Source: Campanula takesimana
Taxonomy: Eukaryota; Streptophyta; Magnoliopsida; Asterales; Campanulaceae
Direction: 5' to 3'
Assembly (NCBI GenBank): GCA_026119855.1
Contig: JAOWBW010000027.1
Span: 1,528,623 to 1,592,622, forward strand
DNA length: 64,000 bases
Shown: positions 31,240 to 43,380 of the stretch, piece after piece
How positions within the stretch are numbered: the first letter of the stretch is position 1
Layout: every line of letters begins with the position of its first letter
Made by a program: the position numbers and the translations under genes
The notes under the pieces: model-generated
Seen by the model: only the letters and a program-made list of their open reading frames with translations
Told to the model about the DNA's origin: nothing
Database searches by the model: none

Positions 31240-33548
31240 CCAAATTTCTTGATTAGGTCTCTTGTGTACTTGGCTTGATTTATGAAGATACCATCATTCA
31301 ATTGCTTGATTTGAAGCCCGAGGAAAAATGTGAGTTCTCTCATCATGCTCATTTCAAACTTGCTTTTCATGAGCTTCTCAAAGCGCTTACAAAGTAACTC
31401 ATTAGTAGAACCAAATATAATATCATCGACATAAATTTGAACAAGTAAAGAATGATCATTATACTTAGCAATAAAAAGAGTTGTATCGATTTTACCGCGC
31501 TTGAAGCCTTTCTCTAGTAGGAATTTTGATAGAGTATCGTACCATGCTCTTGGAGCTTGCTTAAGTCCATACAAAGCTTTCTGAAGCTTGAAGACGTGAT
31601 TTGGAAATATGCTATCTTCAAATCCAGGAGGTTGAGCTACGTAGACAGTCTCTTAGAGTTCTCTGTTGAGAAATGCGCTCTTCACATCCATTTGATAAAG
31701 CTTGAATTTCTTGTGAGAGGCATAAGCTAAGAAAATTCTGATAGCTTCTAGTCTTGCTACAGGCGCAAATGTTTTATCATAGTCGATTCCTTCCTCTTGC
31801 CTATAGCCTTGCGCAACCAACCTTGCTTTGTTCCTGGTGATGCTTCCATTCTCATCCATCTTGTTTCTGAATACCCATTTTGTACCAATAACTCCTTGGT
31901 CATGAGGTCTGGGTACTAAGGTCCAAACCTTGCAGCGCTTAAATTGGTTAAGATCTTCTTGCATAGCAGTAACCCAGGTTGAATCTTGGAGCGCTTCATC
32001 AATCTTCTTTGGTTCGATTTGGGAGATAAAAGAGTGATACTCATCATCAAAGTTTGATGCTCTCCTAGTACGAACCCCTACATTGAGATCACCAATGATA
32101 TTTGTAGTTGGATGATCTCTAACTTCACGAACCTCAGGAGGTAAGTTGGGTTGAGTAGTAGGAATACGAAGATCTTCAATAGGTACTTCATTAGCTCCAG
32201 CATCAAGATCATCAAAGGTGATTTGCTGAAGCGGAGAAACATCATGCGCGGGAGGGGGTGTTTGCGCATCAGGAGTCGTCACTTCTGGCGCAGTATCTGG
32301 TGTATGCGCAAGAGATGGATTTGCTTGATTCTAATCTTGATTATCATGATTAGCATTCTACGCAGGTACAGTTTGAGGCTACGTACCTGTCTCAACATTC
32401 TCAGCAGAATCATCAGAATCATTTGGAGCCAAATGTGGCTCAAGGAGAGAATGTTCATCAAAATTAACATGTACAGATTCAAAATTACTAGAGTAGTTCT
32501 ATTAATAACACGAAAAGCTTTAGAATGTTCGGCATACCCAACAAAAATACCTTCGTCTGCTTTGGCGTCGAATTTACCTCTATGATCTTTGCAATTGTAG
32601 AGGATATAGCATTTGCAGCCAAAAATCTTGAAGAAAGCAATGTTGGGCGCTCTTCCTCTCCATAGTTCATGTGGAGTTTTTGTTGTAGGCATTGTTGATG
32701 AGGGATCTATTCTGAGTAAAGCATGCAGCGTTGATAGCTTCTCCCCAGAAATACTTTGGAAGCTTTGCTTCTGCTATTATTGTCTTCCCAGCCTCAATCA
32801 ACGTACGATTCTTTCCACAACGCCATTTTGTTGAGGAACTCCAGCAGCAGAGATATTGTGATCAATTCCATGGTCATCACAATATTGAGCAACATAGTTA
32901 TTCTTTGAACTTAGTTCCATTGTCTGATCTAACGCTTACGATGTATCTAACGCTCACGATAGTCATCCACCACAACTAATGTATATTTGTTTCCTTCAAT
33001 GCTTGCGGTGGTGACCGGTCCGAACAGATCTATGTGAAGCAGTTGTAAGCATTATGAAGTTGAGAATGCAATCTTGCTGGAGAAAGACTGCTTAGGCTGA
33101 TTTCACTTTCTTTGCTACAAAACAGAGATTAGTAATAGAATTTATAGTAGTAAGATCAATAATGGAAACATTGGTCTTACGAGTCCTTGTGAGCAAAGTT
33201 AGTTTAGATGTGCCATCCTTGATATAGCAGTGCGTTGCAGTGAATAGGCATTCTAGGCTTTTATTGCAGAATTGTGATATGGAGAGCAGGTTGTGCTTGA
33301 GATTATCTATACTGATTAGTCCATATCCAATTATGTGCCATTTGTTGTTGTCACCATATCTTACTGAGAGACCTCTTCCTTCACGCACATCTTCAAGAGC
33401 GTTGACATCTCCAGTCGTGTCTAGAATCTACTATCGATACCAAATATGCGCTTGAGAATGCGCAGTAAAGTGGAAGACCTTTTCTGCTTACTGGAACATT
33501 GACTTGCGCTTCTACAGCAGAGTTATCATTATCATTTAAGTTCAGCAG
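31240..33548 (-). pseudogene. Copia element copia2, pol part (PR end, INT, RT)
   Basis: On the minus strand: a degenerate segment around 'DVREGRGLSVRYGDNNKWHIIGYG', the protease/GAG-pre-integrase part (33460-33092); integrase with 'VPQQNGVVER' (near 32840); its C-terminal 'HELWRGRAPNIAFFKIFGCKCYI' (near 32660); then RT (32282-31240) with 'KWVFRNKMDENG', 'ARLVAQGY', 'YGLKQAPRAWYD' and catalytic YVDDI (near 31430). Several stops and at least one shift are present. The RT frame ends at 'LIKKFGLG', and the chromovirus gag starts 60 bp on; RNase H and the 3' LTR are gone. The gag and 5' LTR of the same element lie at 38438-40599, beyond inserted element B. Confidence 0.85.
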
Positions 33549-34808
33549 TGTAGATACCCCGGGGAACCACGGCTTGGCTAGAGCGGTGAATTATCCTAGG
33601 ATGTCTAACTTGTTTTAGATTGTTTAGAGTCGCCACCTATGTTTTTAAAGGAACATAAGAAAAACCTAGAAATAGCCTAATTTATGTACAAAACCAGAGA
33701 TTCGGGAGCGAAGGGTTCGGGGGTTAGGTGACGGAGTGGGAAGTACTTAAACACCCACTCCGCCCCGCTTATGTGGGTCTTGCTACTATTGGTGTTCTAA
33801 TGCTAAATGTCCTTCAATTTATTAACAATGCTAACAATTATAATGTAAAGAAAAAGGGGAAAAGAATGATTTTATTAATTTAATGCTAAATAGTTACATG
33901 TTGGATTAGTGCTAAATGATTACATTAAGAAATGAAATATAAATTAAATGAAGTTTAGAATGTTGGGATGTAACCTTGGCCAAACTTCAATAGTGAAGTG
34001 GCCTTTTGGTTGTATCCCTTTTTATGGAGATTGCATACTAGTAAGACTAGACAAATAAAATAAGAGAAGAAAAGAGATGTTGTACCTTAGGAAATAGGAC
34101 TTCAAACTTGGACTTGAAAATAGTGTTGTTGTAGAGAAAATGTTGTGCAAACACTTTGTGTAGTGTTTTGTAGAGAAAGATTGTTGAGATGATTTGTGTA
34201 GAGTTTTTGTTCAAGTCTCAAAAATTGGGTCCCTTTCTAAGGTAGAAGATGGTGGTTTTTATAGGTAAAAAAAGAGAGGGAAATGATGGAGGGAAAAGAT
34301 GATCATCCATGTGAAATGGAATTGACCAATCAAAAATAAGATAAATAAAATAATGAATAAAAGAAATAAAAGAAAATCAAATAAAATAAAAAGGAAATAT
34401 TTTGTTTTAATGAAAAGGCTAGAAGTGGGGGATTGGGAGTTAATGAGAAAAGGGGGGATGAATGTGGATGTAAAAAGATGGTTTTTTGTGATCAAGAAAA
34501 GATGTTTGTAAATAAGAAAAGGGAGGGAAATAAGGTGCAATCCGTTACTGCCAAAGTGGGAAGCGCGCGGGTCCGGCTTTTGGGGCGGGACGCGTGCGCG
34601 GCTCACTGGCAGTGCCGGAAGCGCCTGCGGGTGAAAAAACGACAGAATGACAGAATGACCCTAAAATTAATTCTGTTATGCAGTTTAGTCCAAAACTAAC
34701 GGAATCAGTTAAGAACTTAACCGAAGTAACAGAAATTAATAAAAAATAAGTTAAATAAAAATACTATGTATGCAATCGGGGTGAGAGGTCCAAGGCGGGG
34801 TGTCTACA
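33549..34808 (-). repeat. LTR-3: 3' LTR of element B (1260 bp)
   Basis: Ends are TGTAGA...TCTACA. There is no primer site at its left, where Copia sequence abuts. The 3' internal end lies at its right. Sequence is closest to LTR-1. Confidence 0.88.
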
Positions 34809-34934
34809 GAGCCCCGAAAGACAACCGCCGAGGACATCGACAAGGGAAAACAAAGACTCGATAAAGCAGGAATTTGAAATTACAAAGGATAGAAATTCGC
34901 TCCCTGTGTGAGCGACTTTTGCTGATGGAAGAGG

Positions 34935-35165
34935 TATGGTGATTTGAGCGGTCCACCATAGACCAAAAATTGGTGCGCGGTGCGGCATATTCTGATGCGC
35001 TGTGTGGCGGCATGGTGATTTGAGCGGTCCACCATAGACCAAAATTGGTGCGCGGTGCGGCATATTCTAATGCGCTGTGCGGCGGTATGGTGATTTGAGC
35101 GGTCCACCATAGACCAAAAATTGGTGCGCGGTGCGGCATATTCTGATGCGCTGTGCGGTGGTTGT
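34935..35165 (-). repeat. 76-bp tandem array before LTR-3
   Basis: Three units start ATGGTGATTTGAGCGGTCC at 34936, 35012 and 35087. It occupies the same position relative to the LTR as the unrelated array of element C. Confidence 0.85.
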
Positions 35166-35669
35166 TGAATCTGGTGCTTTGTGCGGCACCTGGTGCTCTG
35201 TCCGGCACCTGTTATGTGTATGCTTTGCAGATATACGTGCTTGTGCGAGAGAAAATTGTGATTGTGGTGTGATATGATCTTGAAAGCACCTTTGTAATGA
35301 GAGAGAAGTAAGAATGTAGAAAGTGATCTTGTGTGCGGTTGTGATTTTGAGGAAAGCGTCGGATGTATTCATACCTTCACTTACCATTGCCGCTTGAGTG
35401 GAGATGGATTCTTTATGTCCGCGGAGGATGCTTTGATGGAGAATGTCCATTCTTTAGATGTTGATGAGAGAATGCCCTTGATGTTGGGTTGGCGAGATGG
35501 TACTCTGGATGATGGGTTGGTCGTGCCAAGCGGCTGCCTACGTATCCCTTTAAGAGAATCAGATCAGCGTAGTTCAAGGATGATGGAGAACGCTGGAGGA
35601 GAGGCTAGGAGTAAAGCAAAGTAAAGCGCATAATTTTGCACATAGAAGGAGAAGAAGAAAAGAAAAAAA

Positions 35670-35707
<38 letters not shown>

Positions 35708-38437
35708 TTAGAAAGGAAAGAATATGCACACATGTGAGGAAAAGATTTTTTTTTTTTTTTTTTTTTTTTAAGTTCGTGGGTGAACCATTTTAACCATTGT
35801 GTGCTTGTGAAGCCAACCCAAGATCAAGTCATGTTCAGTCGAAGTCCGGATTGCCTCGCTTGAATTCTGTTGTCGCTGGTGTGCCCAACGAAGATTGATG
35901 TCTAGCCCCAAGAGATTTGTCGATTATGGGGCTTCAAAAGGCTTTTGATGCCGAGATGAGGGGTTGCTGATTGTAAAGCCCCTAGAATGCCTTTGATGCC
36001 AAATTTTGAGGGACTTGCATAGCTCCAAGATAAATCAGCTCTTGGCCCATTCGAGTAAATCGCCCTTTGTTGTTGTAGTGAGCAAGCCCCAAGAGGAGAT
36101 CGTTGATGCCAAGCTTCGAGAGATTGCAAAGCCCCAAGTGTCGTGGGCTTGTAGATGGTGAGATGTGAAGACCTTTCATTGTAAAGCCCCAAATTACCTC
36201 GCGATTGACTCGGCATTGAGAGCGGGTGTACCGTTTGGTAGAATTCTTGATAGAGATCTCCTTCTTGCTCTTACTGGGGAGATGAATGGCCTCATTGTGG
36301 TCGATACCCAAATGGCTGAGGGCTTATGTCAAAGGATGCAGTAATGTCTTGCGGTGCCGTCGAGGTCGCGGAGGATAAGGTCTTGGCGTGATAAAGTCTC
36401 AAATGAGTATGCTTGCTTGACTCTTCTTGAGTTGAACTAATGACGGATCTTCGGATGCAACTAGTGCTGTGGCCCAACTTTATCTGAGCTGCACCTTGTG
36501 CTTTTGATCTTGGAGAAGGGGGTGCTGAATTGCAGAAACATTGGGATTGGCCGTGGCATTTCCCGCTATAACCCTGTTTTGATTAGAGTTTAGCATATTG
36601 AATCTTTTTCCTTTTCTCTAAGACTTTCTTCATGATCTCGTTGAAAGTTCTAACAAAAATCATCAACTTCATTCATAACATCGGAGTCTTCATTTAAAAC
36701 CAAGAGGCCTTTGACTTGAAGTGTTGAGAGACCCTTAAAGCTTGATCCCTTTCATGGAGCCATAAGACTATTTCACATTGCACTTGCTCGAGTATTGTTG
36801 CCCAAAAGACTGTCGGTCGCGGTCGGTCGCGAAGCCCCAATACTGCCCTTTTCTTGAATTACTGTAATGCCGTAGCCCAAAAGATTGTAGATTGCGAAGC
36901 CTGTTGAGACCTTCGGTGCCGAATTGAGGAAGCTTCCAATGTTGCACATGACTTTGCTGGGGATACCGCTGGGGAGTTAATTGCTCTTTGCCGAGGGAGC
37001 CTTTAAGACTTGACCGTAGCCCTTAGAGTGCCATCATTGATTGCGAGAAAGGTACATCCTTTATTGGGGAACGAGCATGGGCACACGTGACAAGAGGGCG
37101 TTTTTGACATCCCTTTTTGAGAGACTTTGAGGATAGTCTCACACATCTTTTTTTTTCGAGCATAGCCTCAAGGGTGTATTGATTGTCAAGTGAAGCAAAA
37201 GAAGTCCTTGTTCTTGAGTCACATAGCCCCTAGGGCGTCACCATTTGTTGAATAAAGCAAGAGTGTGAGGGAATAAACATGAGAAGATATGGCAAGAGCT
37301 ACTCCATTTCTCGGGAGTCTTTCGGCGTACATTAGAAGCACATACTTGAAGAAGCTTTGAAAACTGAGACACATGTTGTTGCTATTTGTTGCCCAAGCCA
37401 ATTGACTAGCTAGGGATTATTTGTGCAACCTCGTGCCCTTTTATGATAGGCTCGTTCTCGGATGGGTCTTGGCTACCACGGGCCTTCTTTTCATGAACCC
37501 AAAAATGCACACTGCTGGAGAGTGATGCCGATAACCCAAGACAACCTTTGACGGTGCTATATCTTGTCGAGCCTTTTGCAATCCCAAAGTTGACTCGGTG
37601 GGGAATTGACTTGCTGAGGAGATCCAATGTAGAGCTCGTGCAGTTGTCTTCTTTAGAGGCTAGAGATCTCCATTTCTCTTTCTCTTCTCTCTCTCACTCT
37701 CTCATATTTTTTTATGACGCACCCTTTTTTTTTTTGCCTAGACCGCCCTTTCGGGTTTTCAATCTAGCGGGCATCTCTTTTGCGTCTTCATCATTTTTTT
37801 TTGACTCAATTGATGAGGAAGTGTGCATTGACTCTAGCTGAGGATGAGAGACATCTGATTTTGCGGTGAAAACCTTTTGTCACTAAAGATGAGTGACATT
37901 TACTCAACTAGGGAAGTGTCCCTAGTATTGACATGTATTTTTTTTTTTTATTGAATTGAATGACTCACGAAGGCAAGTAAGTCATTAAGAGAGAAGAGAA
38001 GGAAAGCCCCAATTTGATTGCAAGAAATTGGGAGTATGCAGAAAGAATAGAAGTCCCTAGACTCGACAAGGAGCACGAAATGATTCCAAATCTAAGAAAG
38101 TTGTTCAATCTTTTTGGTGATTAATTCGTTGGCAAATGAATCGCACAAAGATGTCTTGACAAGTTCGAGATGAAGGCCGATCACCATAACGCGCTAGGGC
38201 TAAACATATCTTCTTTCTTGCATGAGACCGGACCCGAAGGTTGCCTACGTTCCTCCAGTGTAGAGGCTCAGGTCACCGTAGTTCTTGTGAATTCTCCATT
38301 CTTCGGGATGGAATTGTTGCTTCGTCGTGTAGCTTCGTCCTCCTTTGGTGGATGGTATGATGTTGATCTTGATGTGAACTTCTTTGATTGAGGGGGGTTT
38401 TTTTTTTTTTTTTTTTTTTTTTTTTGTGCTCTAACTT
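35166..38437 (-). other. Non-coding internal region of element B
   Basis: No gene is recognised. Repeated 'AAGCCCC' phrases, three T-runs (about 35671-35702, 35749-35769 and 38398-38425), a CTACG...CGTAG motif (35535-35575), a GNRA stem-loop (37734-37772) and a second CTACG motif (38241-38284) are visible. The region aligns with element A from about 36075 onward. Confidence 0.65.
37734..37772 (-). other. Putative GNRA stem-loop in element B (copy 5)
   Basis: Same bases as the copy in element A: minus-strand CTAGA/TCTAG outer stem and CCC-GAAA-GGG inner hairpin. Confidence 0.6.
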
Positions 38438-39066
38438 TAAGAGATTCCTTGCGCGGCTACGGAGTTAGTGATGACGCAGCTTTGTCAGGTTTTCTCTGGC
38501 AAATAGGTACTTGCCATTGTCTGCTTGGTAAAGGAGTCTCATTTCCGCTAGTTGAGTGAAGTTGTGACCTTTCTTGATTGTCCTTGGCGCATGCTCAGTT
38601 TCCATTTCAGAAGCAGCATTTGAATCAGTGTCAGTATTTGCCACTAAGCAGAGAACTCCATCCTCAGAGTTAACAACGCTTTCAGTGTCAGTCTCTATCA
38701 AGTCTTCAGTTCCTTCTCTGCGCTGTTTTCTTCAGCAACCATTCAGTATGCTAAAGTGCTTTATGCGCAGGGTTGCTTTTCCTTGTGCTCAAATTTTGGA
38801 GTAGGGCATTTTGAAGCGAAATGTCCTGGCATTCTACAGTTGTAGCAAACCAGGTCATCATCTTTCTTTGAGTCACTATTGAGAGAGAACATGAGGTTTG
38901 CATGAGGATCCACCAGATTCGGAGAACTTTATGAATTTGATCTGAGGTTTGAGCAGGCGCAGGAACATGTGAATAGTTAGCCATTGCCCAAGATTTTGAA
39001 GCCATATTGAATCGGCACCCAAGCTGTTAAGCTTGAAAAACAGATGCAAGTTTTATGAAGGTGTTT
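38438..39066 (-). pseudogene. Copia2 Gag C-terminal fragment
   Basis: On the minus strand, frame fragments hold a zinc knuckle CYNCRMPGHFASKC (near 38860-38820) followed by acidic sequence with 'SEDGVLCLVAN'. The piece from ATG 39005 (MASKSWAMANYSH) is in another frame, so shifts are present. Most of Gag is missing between the primer site and the knuckle. It is interrupted at 38437 by element B. Confidence 0.7.
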
Positions 39067-39078
39067 GCTCTGATACCA
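39067..39078 (-). other. Copia2 primer-binding site (initiator tRNA-Met)
   Basis: The minus strand reads TGGTATCAGAGC, the exact complement of the plant initiator tRNA-Met 3' end. It is two bases from the LTR. Confidence 0.9.
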
Positions 39079-39080
39079 CT

Positions 39081-40599
39081 TGTTGGTCCCAAAGGGGCAA
39101 CAAGGGTATGAAAAATGCTAGAGGGGGGGTGAATAGCGTTTTAAAATTCTTTTTAAACCCTTTTGCAAATTAATGGCTTATGCGCACATCTCTTATTTTG
39201 GCGAAGTATAGCACACAGCTAGAGTGTGAAATGCACAGCGGAAGATTTAAAGCAGCTCTGCGCAGGGTATATTGTGCAGATATAAACAGCTACTGCGCAG
39301 GGAAAGCTGCGCAGAGATGAAAAACTCACGCGCTAAGTTTTGGCTAAAAAGTTGGATAAAATTGTGCTAGGGCAAATGAGCAATAACAATTACAGCAGTA
39401 AAGTGTAGCAATCTGAAAGATCAAACAAAGCAGTAATACATAAAAAGTTAAGCATGAAATAAGCAGTAAGAATAATGATGGACAAGCTATTTGGAGAGGT
39501 TCGATCAAGGAAAGATCTACGTCCTCTACCAAGATGGTTAGTCTTGGATTTCTAATGGAGATCTTATAATATGAGAGAGTATTACAGATTACAACTTTTG
39601 AGCTCAATACTAACTCAAGATCTATTATCTATGAAGAACAAATCCTAGACTAAACCGGTGTATCTCAAGAAGTTAGATCAGAATGATCAAGGCTTCAAGA
39701 GGTGTGTGTGTGACAGAAATTCTGGGCTCTATGAATATGAGAGATGAAGAGCACCAAGAATTCTGGTGATATAGGGCTTTGGGAATTGAGCAGGAGTTTG
39801 AAGGTTTGAAGATCTTGAAGGCTGTTCTAATGAATCTGGAAATATTGAGTAGCAGTCTTCAGATCTTCAAGGTTTCTCAATGAAGCATGAAACTCTAGCT
39901 CTGGCTGAACAAGCACTCCAGCTTGGCCTGGCTTAACTAGTACACCAGCTCGGCTTAACGAGTGCTCAAGCAACTTTGAAATGAAGATGAGCAGGCTATA
40001 TATAGCAGAGAGCTTAAAACTAGCCGTTGGAGCTCTGAGCAAGGACGATGAGCTGGCACTATATAATTGGTGCGCAGATGTCCTTTATAGCCGTTGGGGC
40101 TCTGATCAAAGTTGATGACCTGGCATAATATGATTGGTGCACAGGTGATATAGAGCCGTTGGAGACTGAGCATGAAGACCAATTTCAAAAGATTCTTCTA
40201 GAAGGTTGACAGCTGTCTTTGTTTGAAATATTTCTCTTGAGCGCATCTCCACCGTTGGATCTGCTGAGTGTGCTTGCTTTGTCATTTTTGCACACCTCAG
40301 CACTTTAATAAGCGTACATCTTCAAAGCGTTTTCCAAGTTAGGTGATCTGAATGCATTGAAAACTGAGCAAGATAGAATGCTGCGCAGGAGAGCCCTGCG
40401 CAGTGGTGTACTACGCAGAGTAGTCCTACTCAGAGACCACAGACTTGCTTAGATCTTCATTCATTTTCGCTCCGAGCCCTATATTCTAAGCCTATCGAAT
40501 AAAATGGACTAAGCTAAAAATTAAAGTTATAAAACTTCTTACATAGGGTCCTAAAGTCCATAAAATATTAATATGTGATGGTCTCAATCAATTCTAACA
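39081..40599 (-). repeat. Copia2 5' LTR (1519 bp)
   Basis: On the minus strand it begins TGTTAGAATTGATTG and ends CCAACA. It abuts the primer site on one side and the copia3 gag frame on the other, which shows insertion into copia3. Confidence 0.82.
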
Positions 40600-41437
40600 T
40601 AAGTAGGAGGGTTAACAAATAAGCATACCCAACATTTTCATTGTTAAAATTTTTACCCATAGCATTATATTTTCTAGCAAGTAAAGCAACACTGGCATTT
40701 TCATCAAATTCTTCAAAAACTTCATCTTTTGAAAAATCTGAGGATTGCACTTTAAAAGTAATATTTTTCCCTTTAGATGCTTCACTTTGTTCAAGAAGAT
40801 TTGACTCAAAATTTTTCAAAATACTCATTAAAGAATTGATATCCATAGTAGAAAGATTGTGAGCTTCTTCAACAGATGAAACTTTCATATTGAACCTCTC
40901 AGGAAGAGTTCGAATAGCTTTTGAAACAAGTTGTTTGTTGGTAAAAGGTTCACCCAAAAGTTGACACTCATTTGCAATATCAAACAATTTTTCAAAATAT
41001 GATGAAATAGTTTCATTTTCACTCGTCCTCAACCTTTCAAATTTACCAGTGAGAGTTCTAAGCTTATTATCACGCACACTACTATCACCTTCACAAAACC
41101 TTTGTAAAGTATCCCATGCCTCTTGAGCAGTGGAACTGTTTTGAATAAGTTTGAAAATATGCATATCAACCAACTCAAAAATAGCATTAAGTGCTTTTTC
41201 ATTGTAATTAGCTAGATTAATCTCTTCATTAGTCCACTCAGATTCATGTTTGACTTGTACGTCACCATCTTCATCTGGAGGTAACATAGGAAGAGAGTAA
41301 CCATTTGTTATAGATCACCAAGCCCGAAGATCAATTGATTTGATATGCGAGCGTAGGCGGATCTTCCAATAAGCATAATTCGAGCCATCTAAAACAGGAA
41401 GACATTTCTGATTGGGATTAGCAGGATCGAAACTCAT
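40600..41437 (-). pseudogene. Copia3 Gag (UBN2 type), broken
   Basis: From ATG 41437 (MSFDPANPNQKC) the frame reads 'PVLDGSNYAYWKIRLRSHIKSID', meets a stop near 41320, and continues from 41287 with 'AWDTLQRFCEGD', 'DNKLRTLTGKFERLRTSENETISSYFEKLFDIAN' and 'LVSKAIRTLPERFNMKV'. This is the UBN2-type Gag of Copia elements. At 40600 it is cut by the copia2 LTR, so the zinc knuckle and pol are not seen. Confidence 0.88.
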
Positions 41438-41476
41438 GACAAAGGACCGAACCACTTAGTATCGTCAAGTGATCGG

Positions 41477-41488
41477 GCTCTGGTGCCA
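41477..41488 (-). other. Copia3 primer-binding site, diverged
   Basis: The minus strand reads TGGCACCAGAGC, two mismatches from the initiator tRNA-Met complement. It lies 8 bp from the LTR. Confidence 0.6.
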
Positions 41489-41496
41489 ATTGAAAT

Positions 41497-42466
41497 TGTT
41501 TGTCAAAGGCTTTCTGAGAACAGATGTTACCTCAAGTGTTAGGTAACACCCCAGGTAACACACCCGACGGACAGAAAACACACACACAAAAATAAAAGAG
41601 TTTTGCAGCGGAAAATTAAATAGCACAAGAGATATATTTTTCTCAAGTTATATAAATATAACTTGAGATGCCTAAATAGCGAAAACCTTATAATCAATAT
41701 GAGTACCAATTACAAAGTCAAAAAGGTTCCCTATAACTAATATGATATACTTTCTATGGAACCAAAATAAGAACAAAGCACAAGATTCTATCATAACCAA
41801 AACTCACTCAAACCCGAAGTATTTGAGTGATAAAAGAGTGTATGGAAGGGAGAATCTTAAAGGAGCCAAGAGTACTTTGATCTTTGTGCTATGGATGTGT
41901 GTGATATTTTTGGCTTGTCTTCAATCTTCTCATCCAAGCACTATATATAGCAGACAAAGACTTAGAGGCTACTCAATAACACACCCCAAGGCTGTTTGTG
42001 ATGAGTGGGGAGGGTGGAGATCATGTGCCGAGCTAACTCTCCACAAATCAAGCAAGACTTGGTCCACTTTCCACTTTTATCTCAACCGAATACTTCATGG
42101 CCAAGTCTAAGCTTCACCTTGTTGTACTCCTTGCTTCCAATGCCATGTAATCTTCCATTTGATCAGCAACAAATACTTGGACTTGGTCTTCTCACATTTT
42201 CCATATTTAACACATGTTAAATATGTTTGTAACTTCTCTAATTTTCGGCATTTATGCATAATTCTTTGTTAATTTCTTCTCCACGTTTTTAGCTCCTTAA
42301 ATCAACTTTATTATAGCCTGAAATATGGACCAACATCTAGACAATAATATTAGGACATTAGTATAAAATTATATTAGAAAGAAATGTCAAATTACAAAGT
42401 ATTTTCTTCACAGCACTTAGACTGTCAGTGGCAACATCTGAGGTAACACCTCTGTCTGCACTAACA
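41497..42466 (-). repeat. Copia3 5' LTR (970 bp)
   Basis: On the minus strand it starts TGTTAGTGCAGAC and ends GACAAACA. Its gag side carries the diverged primer site. The right edge passes into unrelated intergenic sequence. Confidence 0.72.
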
Positions 42467-42536
42467 GAGGACTTATTATATTATAGGAGGAAGGGAGAAG
42501 TAATTTGTAACCACACTCTTCGTCTCATGAAATATA

Positions 42537-42819
42537 CTCCCTCCATCTCACCTCACTTGAGACCTAAGAGGTGGGCACAATAACTAAGAAAAAAGAATAA
42601 AATAAGGAAAATGTGTGGTAGAAAATGAAGAGAGCGGATGAGTAGGGTTAATTGTAGGTTGGTTGAATGAATTGTGTGGTGGAAAATGAAGAGAGGGAAT
42701 GAGTGGGTGGGGTAGATTGAATATAAAATTATAAAAAAAATTATCATTTTGGGAAGTCTAAAATGAAATGGGACGAACAAAAATGAAAATAAGTCTCAAG
42801 TGAGGTGGGACGGAGGGAG
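42537..42819. mobile_element. Stowaway-like MITE (283 bp)
   Basis: Terminal inverted repeats CTCCCTCC...GGAGGGAG are flanked by TA (42535-42536 and 42820-42821), the Mariner/Stowaway target. The inverted match extends through CACCTCACTTGAG. Confidence 0.88.
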
Positions 42820-43102
42820 TACGCTTTATGGTTCAAAACACTAGTCATTTTGGAAACTAAAATTTGGTTCAAACTACTAGTCATTGTTTTGTTTATATAC
42901 TAAAACTTGTTCTATTATTGATTGTATTTTTTAGTCAAGTAATCCGTGAGAGAGAGAAAATTAATAAGAGGTGGTCTCTTGGGCGGCGGTTGCACCGTGC
43001 GACGGGAGCCGACCTTCTTCTTCATCTTTTTTCTTTTTTTTTTCCACCTTCCTCCTAACAAAAGTAACACTTATTATAACGAAATGTAACATTTTTTCTT
43101 TT

Positions 43103-43380
43103 CAAATGTAACACTTTTTTTTTCAAAATGTACCACAATTTTGCTACAATAGATTAAAGATAACATAAAGATTGACAACTAAACTAATGTCACACTTTTT
43201 ATAAAGGAATGTACCATTTTTTTTTCAAATGTAACATTTATTTTTTCAAATGTAACACTTTTTTTTTAAATGTACCACAATTTTGCTGCAATAGATTAAG
43301 ATAACATAAAGATTGACAACTAAACTAATGTCACACTTTTTATAAAAGAATGTAACACTCTTTTTTTTAAATGTAACACT
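43103..43380. repeat. 142-bp tandem duplication inside the MULE-like element
   Basis: Two units are recognised by TGTACCACAATTTTGCT at 43129 and 43271, with AT-rich spacers full of AATGTAACA. Confidence 0.75.

Larger units (their letters stand above)
24216..31240 (-). mobile_element. Degenerate Ty3/gypsy chromovirus (Tekay/Del-like), 5' end missing
   Basis: On the minus strand it reads gag, PR, RT, RNaseH, INT, chromodomain-like end, then the 3' LTR. The 5' LTR and primer site are absent: just upstream of gag the sequence switches to a Copia RT (about 31240). The polyprotein keeps one frame over about 4.35 kb and is broken only by stop codons. Confidence 0.85.
33549..38437 (-). mobile_element. 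Tat-like element B, 3' half, inserted in copia2
   Basis: On the minus strand it is non-coding sequence (38437-35170) homologous to element A, a 76-bp tandem array, the 3' internal end shared with C, and LTR-3. The 5' LTR, leader and gag are missing: homology to A ends at the T-run near 38430 and Copia gag starts. Copia sequence on both sides shows that B inserted into copia2. The missing 5' part implies a later deletion. Confidence 0.78.

Noticed and set aside
15922..34808. LTR-1 and LTR-3 as the two LTRs of one element
   Set aside because: Their flanks show that LTR-1 is a 5' LTR with its own gag on the left and LTR-3 a 3' LTR with internal sequence on the right; they belong to two different elements.
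34764..35450. His/Arg-rich minus-strand frames over the 76-bp array
   Set aside because: Repeat read-through; the same peptide recurs in each unit.
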